Assembly: GCF_029784155.1 (NCBI RefSeq)
Contig: NC_073691.1
Coordinates: forward strand, 132,432,714-132,496,713
Source of the DNA: Uranotaenia lowii
Lineage: Eukaryota; Arthropoda; Insecta; Diptera; Culicidae
Reading direction: 5' to 3'
DNA length: 64,000 bases
The position numbers and the translations under genes were made by a program. Below the pieces are notes generated by a model. That model saw nothing but the letters and a program-made list of their open reading frames with translations, was not told where the DNA came from and made no database searches. Of this stretch, positions 11,315 to 22,307 are shown piece by piece; position 1 is the stretch's first letter; every line of letters starts with the position of its first letter.

Positions 11315-12247
11315 TATTCTTATACCGCAGTTGAATTAAAGGGAATCTTTCGATTGCTTTGGTTCAGTAGAATCATTTAACCAAGTAGGCTCACAAGTCA
11401 CAACACATAATACAGGTTTTAAAGAGTTTTTCAACAAGATTCGATTTAGTACTAATGGATTTGAAGTTTCGGCTTAAAAACTTTATCAAACTGCTTAATT
11501 TCTCATTAACATGACGTGAAATGATGAAACAAAGATTTAAGGAATAATTTGAATCCAAAAAACAGGCTTCTAAGTGAAAAATAATATTTTTTTAATCTGT
11601 CCAAAACTATTTCTTTAAATTAAGACATAGATGGCAGCACTATCTTACTATTAAACGTAATTGAGACCCATTTTCGACCATCCGGGATTGATTAATGTGT
11701 GCTGGATGTTTTTGGTCGAGAAATAAGTATTGCGCACTGCGGTACTCTTTAGAAATTCTAGGATCTGATTTAGTGAATAAGTACTGTACTTTCCGATGGA
11801 GACCAGATGGCTAACAGTATTATTGAAATGATTTGCAATTGGAGACGAGATGAACTGAAAATTCTGTGGTGGAATGTTCTTATGCTGTTGAGTTTTTGCT
11901 TATCCAGAAAAGCTTCTTCAGCGTGAACTCCAACAAAGCAGTGTTGAAAAACTAACATAAGAGTAATATAGGCCTTAATAAACCCGAAAAAAAAAACAAT
12001 ATTAAAAATTAACAACACTTAATTTGGTTTCAAATGCAAGATAGTGCTGCTTTAACTTTAAAATGCAATCATCTATATCTATTCACATTTACACAGTATA
12101 TTTTAAGAAATGATCTTGATTTTTATGGAAAACATAAGTGCTACCCCAAACAACCAAAAGTCCCATATCCACTTAAACTCGTGTCTCCAAAGTTCGAATT
12201 TCGCTGAACAAAGGTTCCAAAGGGAATTGATACCGAATTTTCTCAAA
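11315..12247. other. AT-rich spacer, no gene recognised
   Basis: A minus-strand frame around 11770-12018 is hydrophobic but has no splice or start context and no recognisable motif. Confidence 0.4.
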
Positions 12248-12705
12248 TGTGAGCATGAAAGTTATAAAAGGTTACTTAAATAGCCTTTTTGTGACACGGC
12301 AATCGCATTACTCAGTATTAAAGTTTCAAATAGGGCCTCAAATAGCCTTCTATGGACTTGAAGCTCCAAAAAGTTCTTCAAATAGCCTTTTTTGTGACAT
12401 GTCAATCACATCCATTCAGAATAAAAGATACAAATTGGGTCTCAAATAACCCTCTTTGCACTTGAAGCTCCCAAAAGTTCCTCAAATAGCCTTTATGTGT
12501 CAATCACTTCCACTCAGAAAAAAAGTTACAATTTGGGTCTCAAATAGCCTTCCATGGACTTGAAGTTCCTAAAAGGTCCTTAAATAGCCTTTTGTGACAT
12601 GTCAATCACTTCCATTCAGTATAAAAGTTACAAATTGGGTCTCAAATAGCCTTCCATGGACTTGCAGTTCCAAGAAGTTCCTCAAATAGCCTTTTTGTGA
12701 CATGT
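12248..12705. repeat. tandem repeat, about 103-bp unit, 4 to 5 copies
   Basis: Units begin near 12272, 12377, 12482, 12579 and 12682 with (T)CAAATAGCCTTTTTGTGACA. Each unit holds a second, internal TCAAATAGCCTTC word, so the array has a half-unit sub-periodicity. The open frame at 12249-12449 lies inside the array and is not a gene. Confidence 0.85.
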
Positions 12706-13013
12706 CCACCATGTCATGAACAATAAATGTGAACGAACATCACAAAAGGGCATATAATCAATGCATCATTTTTTTGTAACTTGGAAAATGTTGAAATGTA
12801 TAATTTATTTTAAATTTCTACTCAGAACAACTTAAAACTAACTCGCAATGGATTGTTTTTGGAAATAGTAAATTTTTCTTACTTTAAAAATTTTCGTCCA
12901 ACTGTATTTTTCTACTTACCACGAATGTGTGCGATAACACTGAAATTCAGTTAAAACAATTTATGAATTAAATATCAAATATCTAATATCGCCGCGCTTT
13001 AATGTGATTTAAA
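12706..13013. other. AT-rich spacer
   Basis: No feature recognised. Confidence 0.4.
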
Positions 13014-13063
13014 TCATAGACGTTTTTCGGCAGATTTTAGAATCAAAACCGTTAATACCAGTT

Positions 13064-13110
13064 GTCCAGAGGTTTCGAGCTACTATGGCTTTCGCTCCTC
13101 TTCAGTGGAC
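13064..13110 (-). ncRNA. hammerhead-ribozyme-like motif in a retroelement fragment
   Basis: Reading the minus strand: GTCCA, then CTGAAGA, then a stem GAGC/GCTC closed by a loop, then GAAAC, then CTC, then TGGAC. GTCCA pairs with TGGAC, as helix I of a hammerhead would, and the order CTGANGA - helix II - GAAA - NUH - helix I is that of type I hammerheads. Helix III is virtually absent and the core has CTGAAGA instead of CTGATGA, so self-cleavage as a monomer is doubtful. Motifs of this kind are known in Penelope-like element terminal repeats and retrozymes. The flanking 13014-13063 resembles the sequence after the 15678 motif. Confidence 0.5.
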
Positions 13111-13680
13111 ACTAAAATTATATTTTAAACAATGATTTTTTATCTAAAATTACAATATTTAAAATTTTATAAACTACTGGCCTTCGTCTATACTAGTTTG
13201 ATTCGGGACATTTTGTTTTGAGTTTCGTTTACATTTATATGTTAGTGTTAGTGATATTTTTTGTAATTACAGAGTCGTAAGCTGTCTTAAAATTACAGGA
13301 GTCTATCTCAATTTTTTTCGATTTGGCGTTCATTTTGGTCTTGTCGAGTTCCGACCAGTAAGGATGTATTTTATTTTCCATAAAACTATGAAAATAAAAA
13401 TACATCCTAACTTATTGCCTCACCTACTAAAACCTTCGTTCTACCTTCCCCTTTCCCTTAGTCTTGGGAAAATCTTCTCAAACAGCCCCGAATAAGAAAA
13501 AAAATAATCCAAATTCTTGAAAAATCAAAACTCCCCTTTAAAAAAAGATTCCCCATTAAATATTCGTTGCATCCTTGTTTTCATTTTCCTTCGTACATTA
13601 TTCCTGAAAACAGCATAAGATTTTCTCTTTTAATTATTTACTATCCTTTTCCTTCTTATCTTATTGAAAGGGAAAAACAT
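13111..13680. other. spacer inside the inverted retroelement pair
   Basis: Sequence between the reversed retroelement fragment at 13014-13110 and the TIR element that starts at 13682. AT-rich; no reading frame recognised. Confidence 0.4.
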
Positions 13681-13681
13681 A

Positions 13682-14534
13682 GGGGAACATGCCCTATTAT
13701 GCGCCACCTAAGCGAATCGCTGATTTTCTAAGTATTCCACGTACAAATTGTGTTAAAAATGGGTGTAATCGTTGAAGAAAAGTGTTTTCTACAAATTCCT
13801 ATGATTTTTCATTACTCAAATTGCAATAATTTCTTTAAAAACATGATTTTTAAAAACCATATTCAAAGCCACAGAACAAAACTGTGTTGCGAATACGCGC
13901 CGCTGTGTATTCAATACGCGCCTAGCAGCCGAACACACTCGAGAGCAGCCGAAGACCGAAAACACACCAATACTTTCAGACACTTTGACTGAAAAGAAAA
14001 TCAAAATGGACTAATAGAAATTTAACAAAAAATGAAAAATAGATTTTTTGGGCTGAATTAACGCTCAAAATATGGTTTTAGACTTTTTGTTAATTTTCAA
14101 TGAAAATTGGCCTTTTTGAAAAATTAATGCTATTTTCAGCCTACTACGATTGGCGCGTTATAAAGAGCGCATGGGCCGTAATAGAACATACACATAAAAA
14201 GCATACCTTAGCGAGTTCAGTATGATTTTTTAGCATAAAATCATAGTTTAGATTCTCCTCTATCGATCTGTCAGAAAATATTGTCTTATTTGTTTTTCTC
14301 TACTTGATGACACCTTATTGAAAGTGTTTTAAAATTTAGATCGAAATGAAGAAAAACCTAAATTGTGAAATTATCACGACACAGGGGCATTTTAAGGAAA
14401 AATTCATACTTGCCATGACCAATCACAGCATTTAAAACAAATTGGTAATATTTTGCAGGCTTAAAATGTTTCAGATTCTTCAAAACAAGAGTGGCGCGTA
14501 TTAGCCACATGGGGCGTTATATGAACTTTTCCCC
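13682..14534. mobile_element. TIR element, TA flanks, GGGGAA termini
   Basis: The left end GGGGAACATGCCCTATTATG and the complement of the right end GGGGAAAAGTTCATATAACG are inverted repeats, followed on both sides by GCGCCA words. TA borders each end (13680-13681 and 14535-14536). Internal GCGCGTTAT and ATACGCGCC words repeat. There is no transposase. The short frames at 13750-13992 and 13816-14004 are internal and unconvincing. Confidence 0.7.
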
Positions 14535-14621
14535 TATACAAAAAAACTAAACTAGCAATGACGGGATTAGGGATGAAACATGGAAACGTTACTTAAAATT
14601 GATAAGGACAAAAATGCGAAG

Positions 14622-15524
14622 TACCGTAAACTGAGGGAGCTTTGATCACTTTTTTAATTCATTTTCGAATATTTTGGAAGGGGTTGCTTTTTTGTAACGC
14701 TAAAAAATTTTGAAATAATTGAGGGAAGGAGTATAAAGCATAATTTTGTCTGTGGCATAATCATTGACAGCAGAATATACAAACGACATTAGTGGTTAGA
14801 ACTAAATGTTTGTTACAAAACCAGATTTCATGTTTCGGGATAACTTTGATCACTATGATTTTAACGTATTTCAACATCTTCAAAGTTATTGTTTTGATGC
14901 CAATTAGCACAGAAGGCTTAAAACATCTATAACAGTAATTTTTGTTTGGACTCAAATAAATTGTTCAACGATTCTTTCAAATACAAATATATTCAAAAGA
15001 TGGGCAATGTTGCTGCATACATTTAGGGTCAAAAAAATATAAACATATCACATTATTTTTGGCATTAAAAACAAATGAAATTTTACCTTAATGGTATTCC
15101 CGAGGTTTCCCCACTGTTTCTTTTTTTATATTCATACAGACTTTCTGATAGAAAATGCCCGTTTTTTTTTTATTATACAAAAATTATCATAGAATGACAA
15201 TTAAAATAACTCTAAAACTATACCTATACAAAAAAAAAGTTAAACTGTCATATGAAACAACCCATTTGCTTCTAAATGCTATCATTTTATCAGGAAAGGT
15301 GTTTATTTGTGAGACTTCGAAAAATCAAATATTTAAAACTTTAAAATTACATTTTAAGTCGTGTTAAAAAAATCTCCAACTACAAACCAAATTAAGCCTA
15401 TCAAAAACTCGATGTATAGGCTTTCAAACGTAGAAAAACGTTTTCAGATATTTTAACTTCAGACTTAGTTGATGACGATTATCTGCAAAAATTTCATGTT
15501 GATCAAATATCCCCCAGTTTACCG
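14622..15524. mobile_element. TIR element of about 0.9 kb, TACCGTAAACTG family
   Basis: The left end TACCGTAAACTGAGGGAGCT and the complement of the right end CGGTAAACTGGGGGATATTT are inverted repeats. Related fragments lie at 10957-11165 and 61076-61172. The interior is AT-rich and non-coding. It sits between the two inverted hammerhead-bearing fragments. Confidence 0.7.
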
Positions 15525-15677
15525 TGGAATTGGAAAAAAACCAACGGATTCTGCGATTTTTTTTTTTGCCTCCGACTCCGTTTTACCTAAGATCAAAACA
15601 CTGACAGACAAATGTAAACATAACATCAAAAGTAAACAAAAAACTACAAACAGTAGTATAGACGATCGCTAGATTAA

Positions 15678-15726
15678 GTCCGCTGAAGAGGAGTGAAAAT
15701 CCAAAAGTAGCTCGAAACGTCCGGAC
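15678..15726 (+). ncRNA. hammerhead-ribozyme-like motif in a retroelement fragment
   Basis: The plus strand reads GTCCG, CTGAAGA, GAGT...GCTC (one G-U pair), GAAAC, GTC, CGGAC. Helix I (GTCCG/CGGAC) is perfect. Compared with the reversed copy at 13064-13110, the closing pair has changed from A-T to G-C on both strands, a compensatory change. The GTC triplet between GAAAC and helix I is the canonical cleavage triplet. The downstream AACTGGCAAGTAATTTTG resembles the flank of the other copy. Confidence 0.5.
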
Positions 15727-15789
15727 CAACTGGCAAGTAATTTTGTAGTTATTTATTCGCCGAAAAAATTCGATAATTAAAACAAACAG

Positions 15790-17489
15790 GAAATCAATTA
15801 AGCAGTTTTGATTTTATTACTTAAAAAACAATCCGGATCTATATGACCCTGGTTTTTTTTTCACTCTGTTTGGCAAAAAAAAAAACAAAAAAAAATTACA
15901 TTGTGACCAATTTTTTTTTTGCCTCTAAAACGATTTTTTTGAGCAAGTTTTATAAAATCAATCAAGGAAGGATTTTTGGAAAGGTTTAAACACGATTTAA
16001 AATCTGTCGATAAATTTAATCTGTTTTTTTAAAAAATTTCTCGATTTTTGTTGAGTAATTTCTGGGTTTTGACCAATTTCTCCGGATATTTCCCGATTTT
16101 TTTGTCATTAATCTTGAAATCAAATGCTCAGATTTTGCCAGGTTTTCAAATTAAATTTCCCAGCTTTGTTCAGCCCGGATACATGCTGAAAAAATCTGGC
16201 AACGTTACCCCAACCGCAAAGGAATGTTATTAATTATGAGACAAACCAATTGACGATGTAGTGAAGCTACAATACATAGTATATAATTAAAGATGGCTTT
16301 CGCTTAAATTTGTTGCGAAAAGTACATTTTTTTTATTTAAGAAGAATTCGATGGTGAATGGTGAATATAAACCAAACTAGTGTTCACAGTACAAAACCTT
16401 TTTTCCCATAAAAAGTTGAAAATAAAATTTTTCAGTCCGGGAAATTAAAATTCAACAGTTTCTCTTTCGTTTTAAATTAATCGTTAATTTGGAAACAGCT
16501 TGTTGCTTTTCGAATTTAACAGTCGACTAATTTCGAAGAATGAATGATGCTGTGATTTTATTTATCGAGTAACAACGCAAATGAAAAACTGCGAACGTCA
16601 AACCAATTACCAACTTTGCAGCAAATGTTTAACCGAAGCTGCCGAAAGGTGGCAAAATCTGATTATCCGTCGCTGGACGGTTTGACTTTTTTCTTTCATT
16701 ATGCTGGCCCCATTATGTGGAGCCCATTTGCTCCAGGGAACACACAGGTTCGGGTTGTGGAATGGGTTCGTTCAGTCATTAAATCCATTTTCTGACAAAT
16801 GGTTTCCATTTCAATGAGCTGATAGCTGCGGTGTGGCCAGCCACCGAATGGATGCCCGTGAGCGATGAGAGGAAAAAAACAAGCGTTGGACCGAAAAATT
16901 CTGACCGTTGTTTATTCATTCTTGGCGTTGGAAAGCCAACGGGCTCAAGTAAACTGGCCCGAGAGAAGTTTCCGCTTCAATTTAACGTAATTTAACGTAA
17001 CATTTTAGTGAATCAAAACAAAGCTGTCGGAGTTAACCCTAATCCGCTAAAAAGTGTCAGTATGACACTATTGAAAGTTTGGTGACTTGTGTTACTTTAT
17101 TCATTCATTATGACAAAATTGACAGAAATGACCAAAGAAGCGTCAATGAGAATCGATTATCGGTCAAATTATTTGATTGTACGTAAATTTAAAGCATATA
17201 AGATCAGCAGATAAAAAAAAATTCTAATGGTTACTTACCAATAATTATGGTGGGATTTTTTCATACGGGTTTTTGCTTAATAAGTGAATAGACCTAGATA
17301 TTTCATCATTGATGAAAATAAATCCTCGTATTTTGTTTTCAAAATTTCTTTATTTTGGTGTTTGTCAAACCCACACTATCTAAACCCAATTATAAAATGA
17401 AGGCAATGAGTTGAACAGAAACATTATGGAAACGTTTTCAAATCTGTTTTCATTAATGGGATGAAAAAATCATCAATTACCTCAATTTT
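15790..17489. other. unassigned sequence
   Basis: AT-rich with poly-T and poly-A tracts at 15850-15930. The part 16600-16990 is less AT-rich and looks single-copy, but no exon with paired splice sites was found. Confidence 0.4.
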
Positions 17490-19043
17490 AAGACCGAAAA
17501 TATATTTTCGCACGCTTCGAAAAATGGAGTAATGGCTGTTTTAACCCTCAATTCCCTTTCATTGGGTTACATTCCCTTACACGGGTCGAATCTTGTGTGA
17601 TTTTTTCTGTGGAACTCAACGAAGCCTATTTGAGCCACTTTACTCATTGGAAAAAGGAGTTATGGCTATTTTAACTTCTTCCCTTACATTTTTCAAATAG
17701 TCAGAAAAAGCACGTTCGGATTTGGAATTTTTTAATAAAAAGTGACTTCCAATGAATGCTGTTTGAGCCAGCGCACGCTTTGGAAAATGGAGTTATGGCT
17801 GTTTACACCCTCAATTCCCCCACATTTTTTAATTATTTCAGAGAAAATTATGTTCGAACTTGAAAATTTTTGACCAAAGGGTACAATTATTGTGTGATTT
17901 TTTTCAGAGAAATCCATCAAAGCCTATTGGAGCCACTTCACACATTTTAAACAGGAGTTATGGCTGTTTTACCCTAAATTTCCCGACATATTTCAATTAA
18001 TTCAGAAAATTAAGGGTAAAACAGCCATAACTCCAGTTTCGAATACTTGCGGTGGCTCAAATATGCTTCATTGGGTTTCTCAGAAAAAATCACACAAGAT
18101 ACATCCCATTTTGTTAAAAATTTTCAAGTCCGAACATAATTTTTTCTGGAATAATAGAAAAATGTAGAGGAATTGAGGATAAAATCAGCCATAACTCCAT
18201 TTTCCGAAGCGTGCAGTGACTCAAACAGCCTTCATTGGATTCCTCGGAAAAAATAAAATAAGATACGTTTAATTTGATTCAAAATTTTCAAATCCAAAAA
18301 TGCTTTTTTCTTAAATTATAGAAAAATGTAAGGGAAATTGACATCCATGTAGGGAAATGGACAACATCCAAAACTCCATTTGATGAAGCATGCGGTGGCT
18401 GAAACAGCCTTCATTAAATTTCTCGGAAAAAAAAAACTACACAAGATTAGTCTTTTTTGGTTTAAAATTTTTAGGTCCGAACATGCTTTTTCTGACCCAT
18501 TTGAAAATATGAGGGAATTGAGGGTAAAACAGCTATAACTCCTGTTTTCAATGCGTGAAGTTATTCAAACAGCGATTCTTCAGAGAAAAAATTCACACAA
18601 GATAAGTATCATTTGATTAAAAATTTTCAAGTTCGAACATGCTTTTACTTAACTATTCGAAAAATGTAGGGAAATTTAGGGTAAGACATCCATAACTCGA
18701 GTTTCTAATCCGTGCGGTGGCTCAAGCGGTCTTCATTGAACTCTTAGGAAAAAATCACAGAAGAAACGTCTTATTTGGTTCAAAATTTTCAAGTCCGAAA
18801 ATGCTTTTTTATTAAATTATTGAAAAATGTAGGGGAATTGAGGGTAAAAACAGCCATAACTCCATTTTCCGAAGCGTGCGGTGGCTCAAACAGCCTTCAT
18901 TGAATTTCTCGAAAAATAATCACACAAAATTCGTCTCATTTGGTTCAAAATTTGTAAGTCCGAACCTCCTTTTTTCTGAAATAATTGAAAAATACAGGAG
19001 AAATAGGGGGTAAATACAGCCATAACTTCCGAAGCGTGCGGTA
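17490..19043. repeat. satellite-like tandem array, about 165-bp unit, with a strand switch
   Basis: Units share AAAACAGCCATAACTCCATT, then CTCAAACAGCCTTCATTG, then AAAAATCACACAAGAT, then AAAATTTTCAAGTCCGAACA, then an AAAAATGTAGGGGAATTGAG block. From 17490 to about 18000 about three units lie in the reverse orientation; from about 18003 to 19043 about six lie forward. The switch, around TTTACCCTAAATTTC and TTAAGGGTAAAACAG, makes a large inverted structure. The array resumes at 20081 after the element at 19044-20080. Confidence 0.85.
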
Positions 19044-20080
19044 GTAGACTGAGTCGATTTGGGGTCATTTTTGAATTTCTAAAAGCCTGGGGCCTTAAAA
19101 GCTTCGTTTTGGTCCGAAACTCATCCATGATTTTTTGCAGAATTTTTAAGAAATGTTTACATGAGTAATTTTGAACTTTTGGGTTTGTATGGGAAAATTG
19201 AATATCTCTTATATATAAAAATGGAAGCGTTTTCTTTGTAACACCATCACGTATGAATGGTCGGTCGGAATGCAGTGAAATTTGGTATCCAAGGGTTTTT
19301 CAAGTCAGAGATGGTTTGTATAATAGTTTCAAGAATCTCACTTTGTATGGAAGGGGAGCTCCTATACAAAATCAACTAGAAACGGAACAAAACTCGAACA
19401 ACTTGGAGACGATTTTTATGAAAACTGATTCACGAGCACGATGAAAGATCAGCTAGTTTTGTACTAAAAAATCAACATCATTTTTGTTTCTTCAGTTTAT
19501 CAGAGCCTGATAATGGTTTTTGTGCCAATTTATATATTCTTTAAAGGAAATTTTTCGCTGAACAACTTTGTCGAGAATCATAGCTTCGTATCTTTTCAAA
19601 CAAAAAAGTTAATAGCTGTTTAACAAGTGTATGTCTTTTGGCATTGATAAACAATAAATTCAGTTGACACCACTGCTTGTGCCCCGCGAAGTATTGCATG
19701 AAAAGTGGTCATGTAATATCTCGCAAGGCAACTAACAGTGGTGTCAATTGCATTTATTGTTTATCAATGCCAAAAGACATACACTTGTTAAAAAGATACG
19801 AAGTTAAGATATTCGACAAAGTTGTTTAGCGGAAAATTTCCTTTAAAGAATTTATAAATTGGCACAAAACCCATTATCAGGCTCAGATCCACTGAAGAAA
19901 CAAAAATTATGTTGATTTTTCAGTACAAAATATTCAATTTTGCCATACAAACCTAAAAGTTCAAATTTACTCATGTAAACGTATCATGTAAAAATCATGG
20001 ATGAGTTTTGGACCAAAACAAAGCTTTTAAGACCCCAGGATTTTAGAAATTAAATAATGACTCCAAATCGACTCAGTCTA
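19044..20080. mobile_element. 1 kb TIR element inserted in the satellite, 8-bp target duplication
   Basis: The ends GTAGACTGAGTCGATTTGGG and CCAAATCGACTCAGTCTA are inverted repeats, and GTGCGGTA is duplicated at 19036-19043 and 20081-20088; it is part of the satellite unit. An inner pair of arms (19480-19690 and 19735-19940) makes the core nearly palindromic. A partial copy is at 43190-43435. An 8-bp duplication points to the hAT group. The open frame at 19253-19444 is within the element and not supported as a gene. Confidence 0.8.
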
Positions 20081-20436
20081 GTGCGGTATCTTAAACAGGC
20101 TTCATTGGATTCCTCCAAAAAAATTGCACAAGATAAATCTACACAGCAAAAATTATTTCCTGTAAAATTACACAAATATCCTGTAACAAAAAGGAGCAGG
20201 ACATTTACAGTAATTTTAAAGGTCGAAAACGTGATTACGAGACATTAAATTTTTAGGGTACAACTTTTTTACAGGACATTTGCTGTAATAATAAATGAAT
20301 CTCCGATAACTTTCAAGAAAAAGATTTTATATTCCAAGTATTTTCTAAATTTTAAATGTAAGGAGTTCTTTTCAAATAAAAAAAACTGTGAAAAAGTTGG
20401 TTAAAAGGTCTTTAATAAATATTATTATTATTATTA
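20081..20436. repeat. end of the satellite and AT-rich flank
   Basis: 20081-20140 continues the satellite unit (GCTTCATTGGATTCCTC...). After that the sequence is unassigned, ending in an ATT microsatellite at 20417-20435 next to the Tc1 element. Confidence 0.5.
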
Positions 20437-21725
20437 AAGGGTGATACGGTCAAAATTTGGTCAAGGGAAAACGCGTGTAAATCGTTTATTTAAAAAATCA
20501 AATTAAATTTCTTTTTCAAGTTCAATTAGTATTAAATTCAGAAAAAATATTCAGTTAGGCTTCCGCTTTTCCAAATCCGAATTGCCGGGCCTTACGCTTA
20601 ACCCCTGCCATCAGATTTTGTACAGCCACCTTGTCCACCTTCTTCGCCGCAGAAAGCCAGTTTGCCTTGAACTGCTGCTCGTCCTTAGCAGTTGTTTTGG
20701 TCTTCTTTAGGTTCCGCTTGACAATAGCCCAGTATTTCTCGATTGGGCGGAGCTCTGGCGTGTTGGGAGGGTTCTTGTCCTTGGGAACCACCTGCACGTT
20801 GTTGGCGGCGTACCACTCCATGGCCTTTTTACCGTAATGGCAAGATTTCAAATCCGGCCTAAACAGTACGGAACAACCGTGTTTCTTCAGGAAAGGCAGC
20901 AGACGTTTACTCAAACACTCTTTCACGTAAATTTCTAGGTTGACAGTCCCGGAAGCTATGAAAATGCTGCTTTTCAAGCCACAGGTACAGATGGCTTGCC
21001 AAACCAGATATTTCTTCGCGAACTTTGACAGTTTCATGTGCTTGAAAATATCTGCTACCTTGCCCCTTCCTTTTGCCGTATAAAACTCTTGTCCCGGAAG
21101 CTGCTTGTAGTCGGCTTTGACGTAGGTTTCGTCGTCCATTACCACGCAGTCAAACTTCGTCAGCATCGTCGTGTACACCCTCCGGGATCGCGCTTTGGCC
21201 GTCGTATTTTGTTTATCATCGCGATTTGGAGTCACTACCTTCTTGTTAGTCGATCGTCTGGCTCGTTTTTTGGCTCGATGCACGGTTGTAGACGATACAC
21301 CCAGCTTATTTGCGGCATCACGGATAGGGAGGTTAGGGTTTCGCTTGAAACTACCGTCAACTCTCTTTGTCGTCTCAGCGGCTTCTCGTTTTCGATTTCC
21401 CCCCGATCCTGACTTCCTGGCTGTCGACAAACGTTCCCCAAACCCTTTAATTACATTCGTAACGGTTGATTTGGCAAATTTTAGCGATTTTGCCAGCTTT
21501 GCGTGCGAGTAGCTCGGATTTTCGCGATGCGCGATCAAATTTTTGATACGCTGCTCTTCTTCCTTGGACGGCATTTTGACAACTGATGAGTGAATTCTGA
21601 AATCAAAATAGGAGCAACATTCTACACACACACCTTCAAAATGAGGGGTGTTCAGGTTTGTTTAATGCTAAATTGCAAGAAATACTTCAAGTTCATATTG
21701 ACCAAATTTTGAAAGTATCACCCTT
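20437..21725 (-). mobile_element. complete Tc1/mariner transposon, DD37E (mosquito ITmD37E type)
   Basis: The left end AAGGGTGATACGGTCAAAAT and the complement of the right end AAGGGTGATACTTTCAAAAT are inverted repeats, continuing TTTGGTCAA. Both ends are bordered by a TA duplication (20435-20436 and 21726-21727). The length is 1289 bp, usual for the superfamily. It holds one intact transposase gene on the minus strand, so this copy looks recent. Confidence 0.93.
20555..21574 (-). CDS. Tc1/mariner transposase, DD37E
   Basis: The protein has 339 residues from the ATG at 21574 (an earlier in-frame start at 21631 would add 19 residues and is less likely, since MPSKEEEQRI is followed directly by the DNA-binding part). 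Residues 8-110 hold two helix-turn-helix segments (SYSHAKLAKSLKFAKSTVTN; IRDAANKLGVSSTTVHRAKK). The catalytic triad is D148 (MDDETY), D241 (RPDLKSCHYG) and E279 (NTPELRPIEKYW). Exactly 37 residues separate D241 and E279, which defines DD37E, the ITmD37E group described from mosquitoes. The enzyme cuts and pastes the element at TA sites in the nucleus. The frame is intact with no stop or shift. Two small departures from the usual family wording are FRPDL and NTPEL, where FWPDL and NCPEL are common. Confidence 0.95.
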   Translation of the reverse strand: MPSKEEEQRIKNLIAHRENPSYSHAKLAKSLKFAKSTVTNVIKGFGERLSTARKSGSGGNRKREAAETTKRVDGSFKRNPNLPIRDAANKLGVSSTTVHRAKKRARRSTNKKVVTPNRDDKQNTTAKARSRRVYTTMLTKFDCVVMDDETYVKADYKQLPGQEFYTAKGRGKVADIFKHMKLSKFAKKYLVWQAICTCGLKSSIFIASGTVNLEIYVKECLSKRLLPFLKKHGCSVLFRPDLKSCHYGKKAMEWYAANNVQVVPKDKNPPNTPELRPIEKYWAIVKRNLKKTKTTAKDEQQFKANWLSAAKKVDKVAVQNLMAGVKRKARQFGFGKAEA

Positions 21726-21727
21726 TA

Positions 21728-21849
21728 TTTGAAAAAGTTTCAACGGAACTAGGAAATTAACAAATTCTGAAAAAATATTCTTATTTTGGCATATGGCTAC
21801 TCATTCCAAAGGTTATATTTTTGAAACAGCCAAGACTAAAAACAGTTTT
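21728..21849. other. short flank between the Tc1 element and host 3' UTR
   Basis: AT-rich, no feature seen. Confidence 0.4.
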
Positions 21850-22307
21850 TTTTTCAAATTAAATTAAATGCTTAAGTTTCATTAGTCTGAACGATTTAAA
21901 GGTTTCCGTATCCAGAGGACAGCTTCTTGAAAAATGTTTTTTTTTTGGGTGAATTCCAGAATGAAAGCTAAGAACGCAAATAATGCACAAACAATCAACA
22001 GCGAAAGATATACAGCCAAATGTGACATATGTAGGTATATCGAATTGATAATTGCAATTGGAAACGGAAATTGAAAAATGCAATTGATATTTACACACGC
22101 ACACACATCTAAACACACCGGAAATAGTTAGGACCAGTCATTACACAGTGGATGAAAGAGAGAGAAGAGATACATAAAATACAGAGTAGGAGAGTTTTTC
22201 AACCCGATATCAAACTCATATATCGCCCAGTAAGAGGGGTTGAGGTGGCGCATGATATTACGTTTGGGGGAAAAACGGGTTAGGGAAGGCAGAAGGGATT
22301 TCACAAG
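21850..22307 (-). other. probable 3' UTR of the host gene
   Basis: It follows the stop codon of the 22308-24029 exon on the same strand and has moderate GC content, CT-rich tracts (CTCTTCTCTCTCTTTC) and a GT repeat (GTGTGTGCGTGTGT), with no repeat-family features. The polyadenylation site is not clear. Small hydrophobic frames here (21859-22118) are considered chance. Confidence 0.5.

Noticed and set aside
12249..12449. 66-codon open frame
   Set aside because: It lies wholly in the 103-bp tandem array.
12248..12705. CRISPR-like array
   Set aside because: Regular repeats, but the segments between repeated words are also repeated.
17490..19043. CRISPR-like array
   Set aside because: Units are contiguous 165-bp satellite copies without unique spacers, and the genome is eukaryotic.
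20631..21512. Plus-strand frames opposite the Tc1 transposase
   Set aside because: Shadows of the transposase gene.
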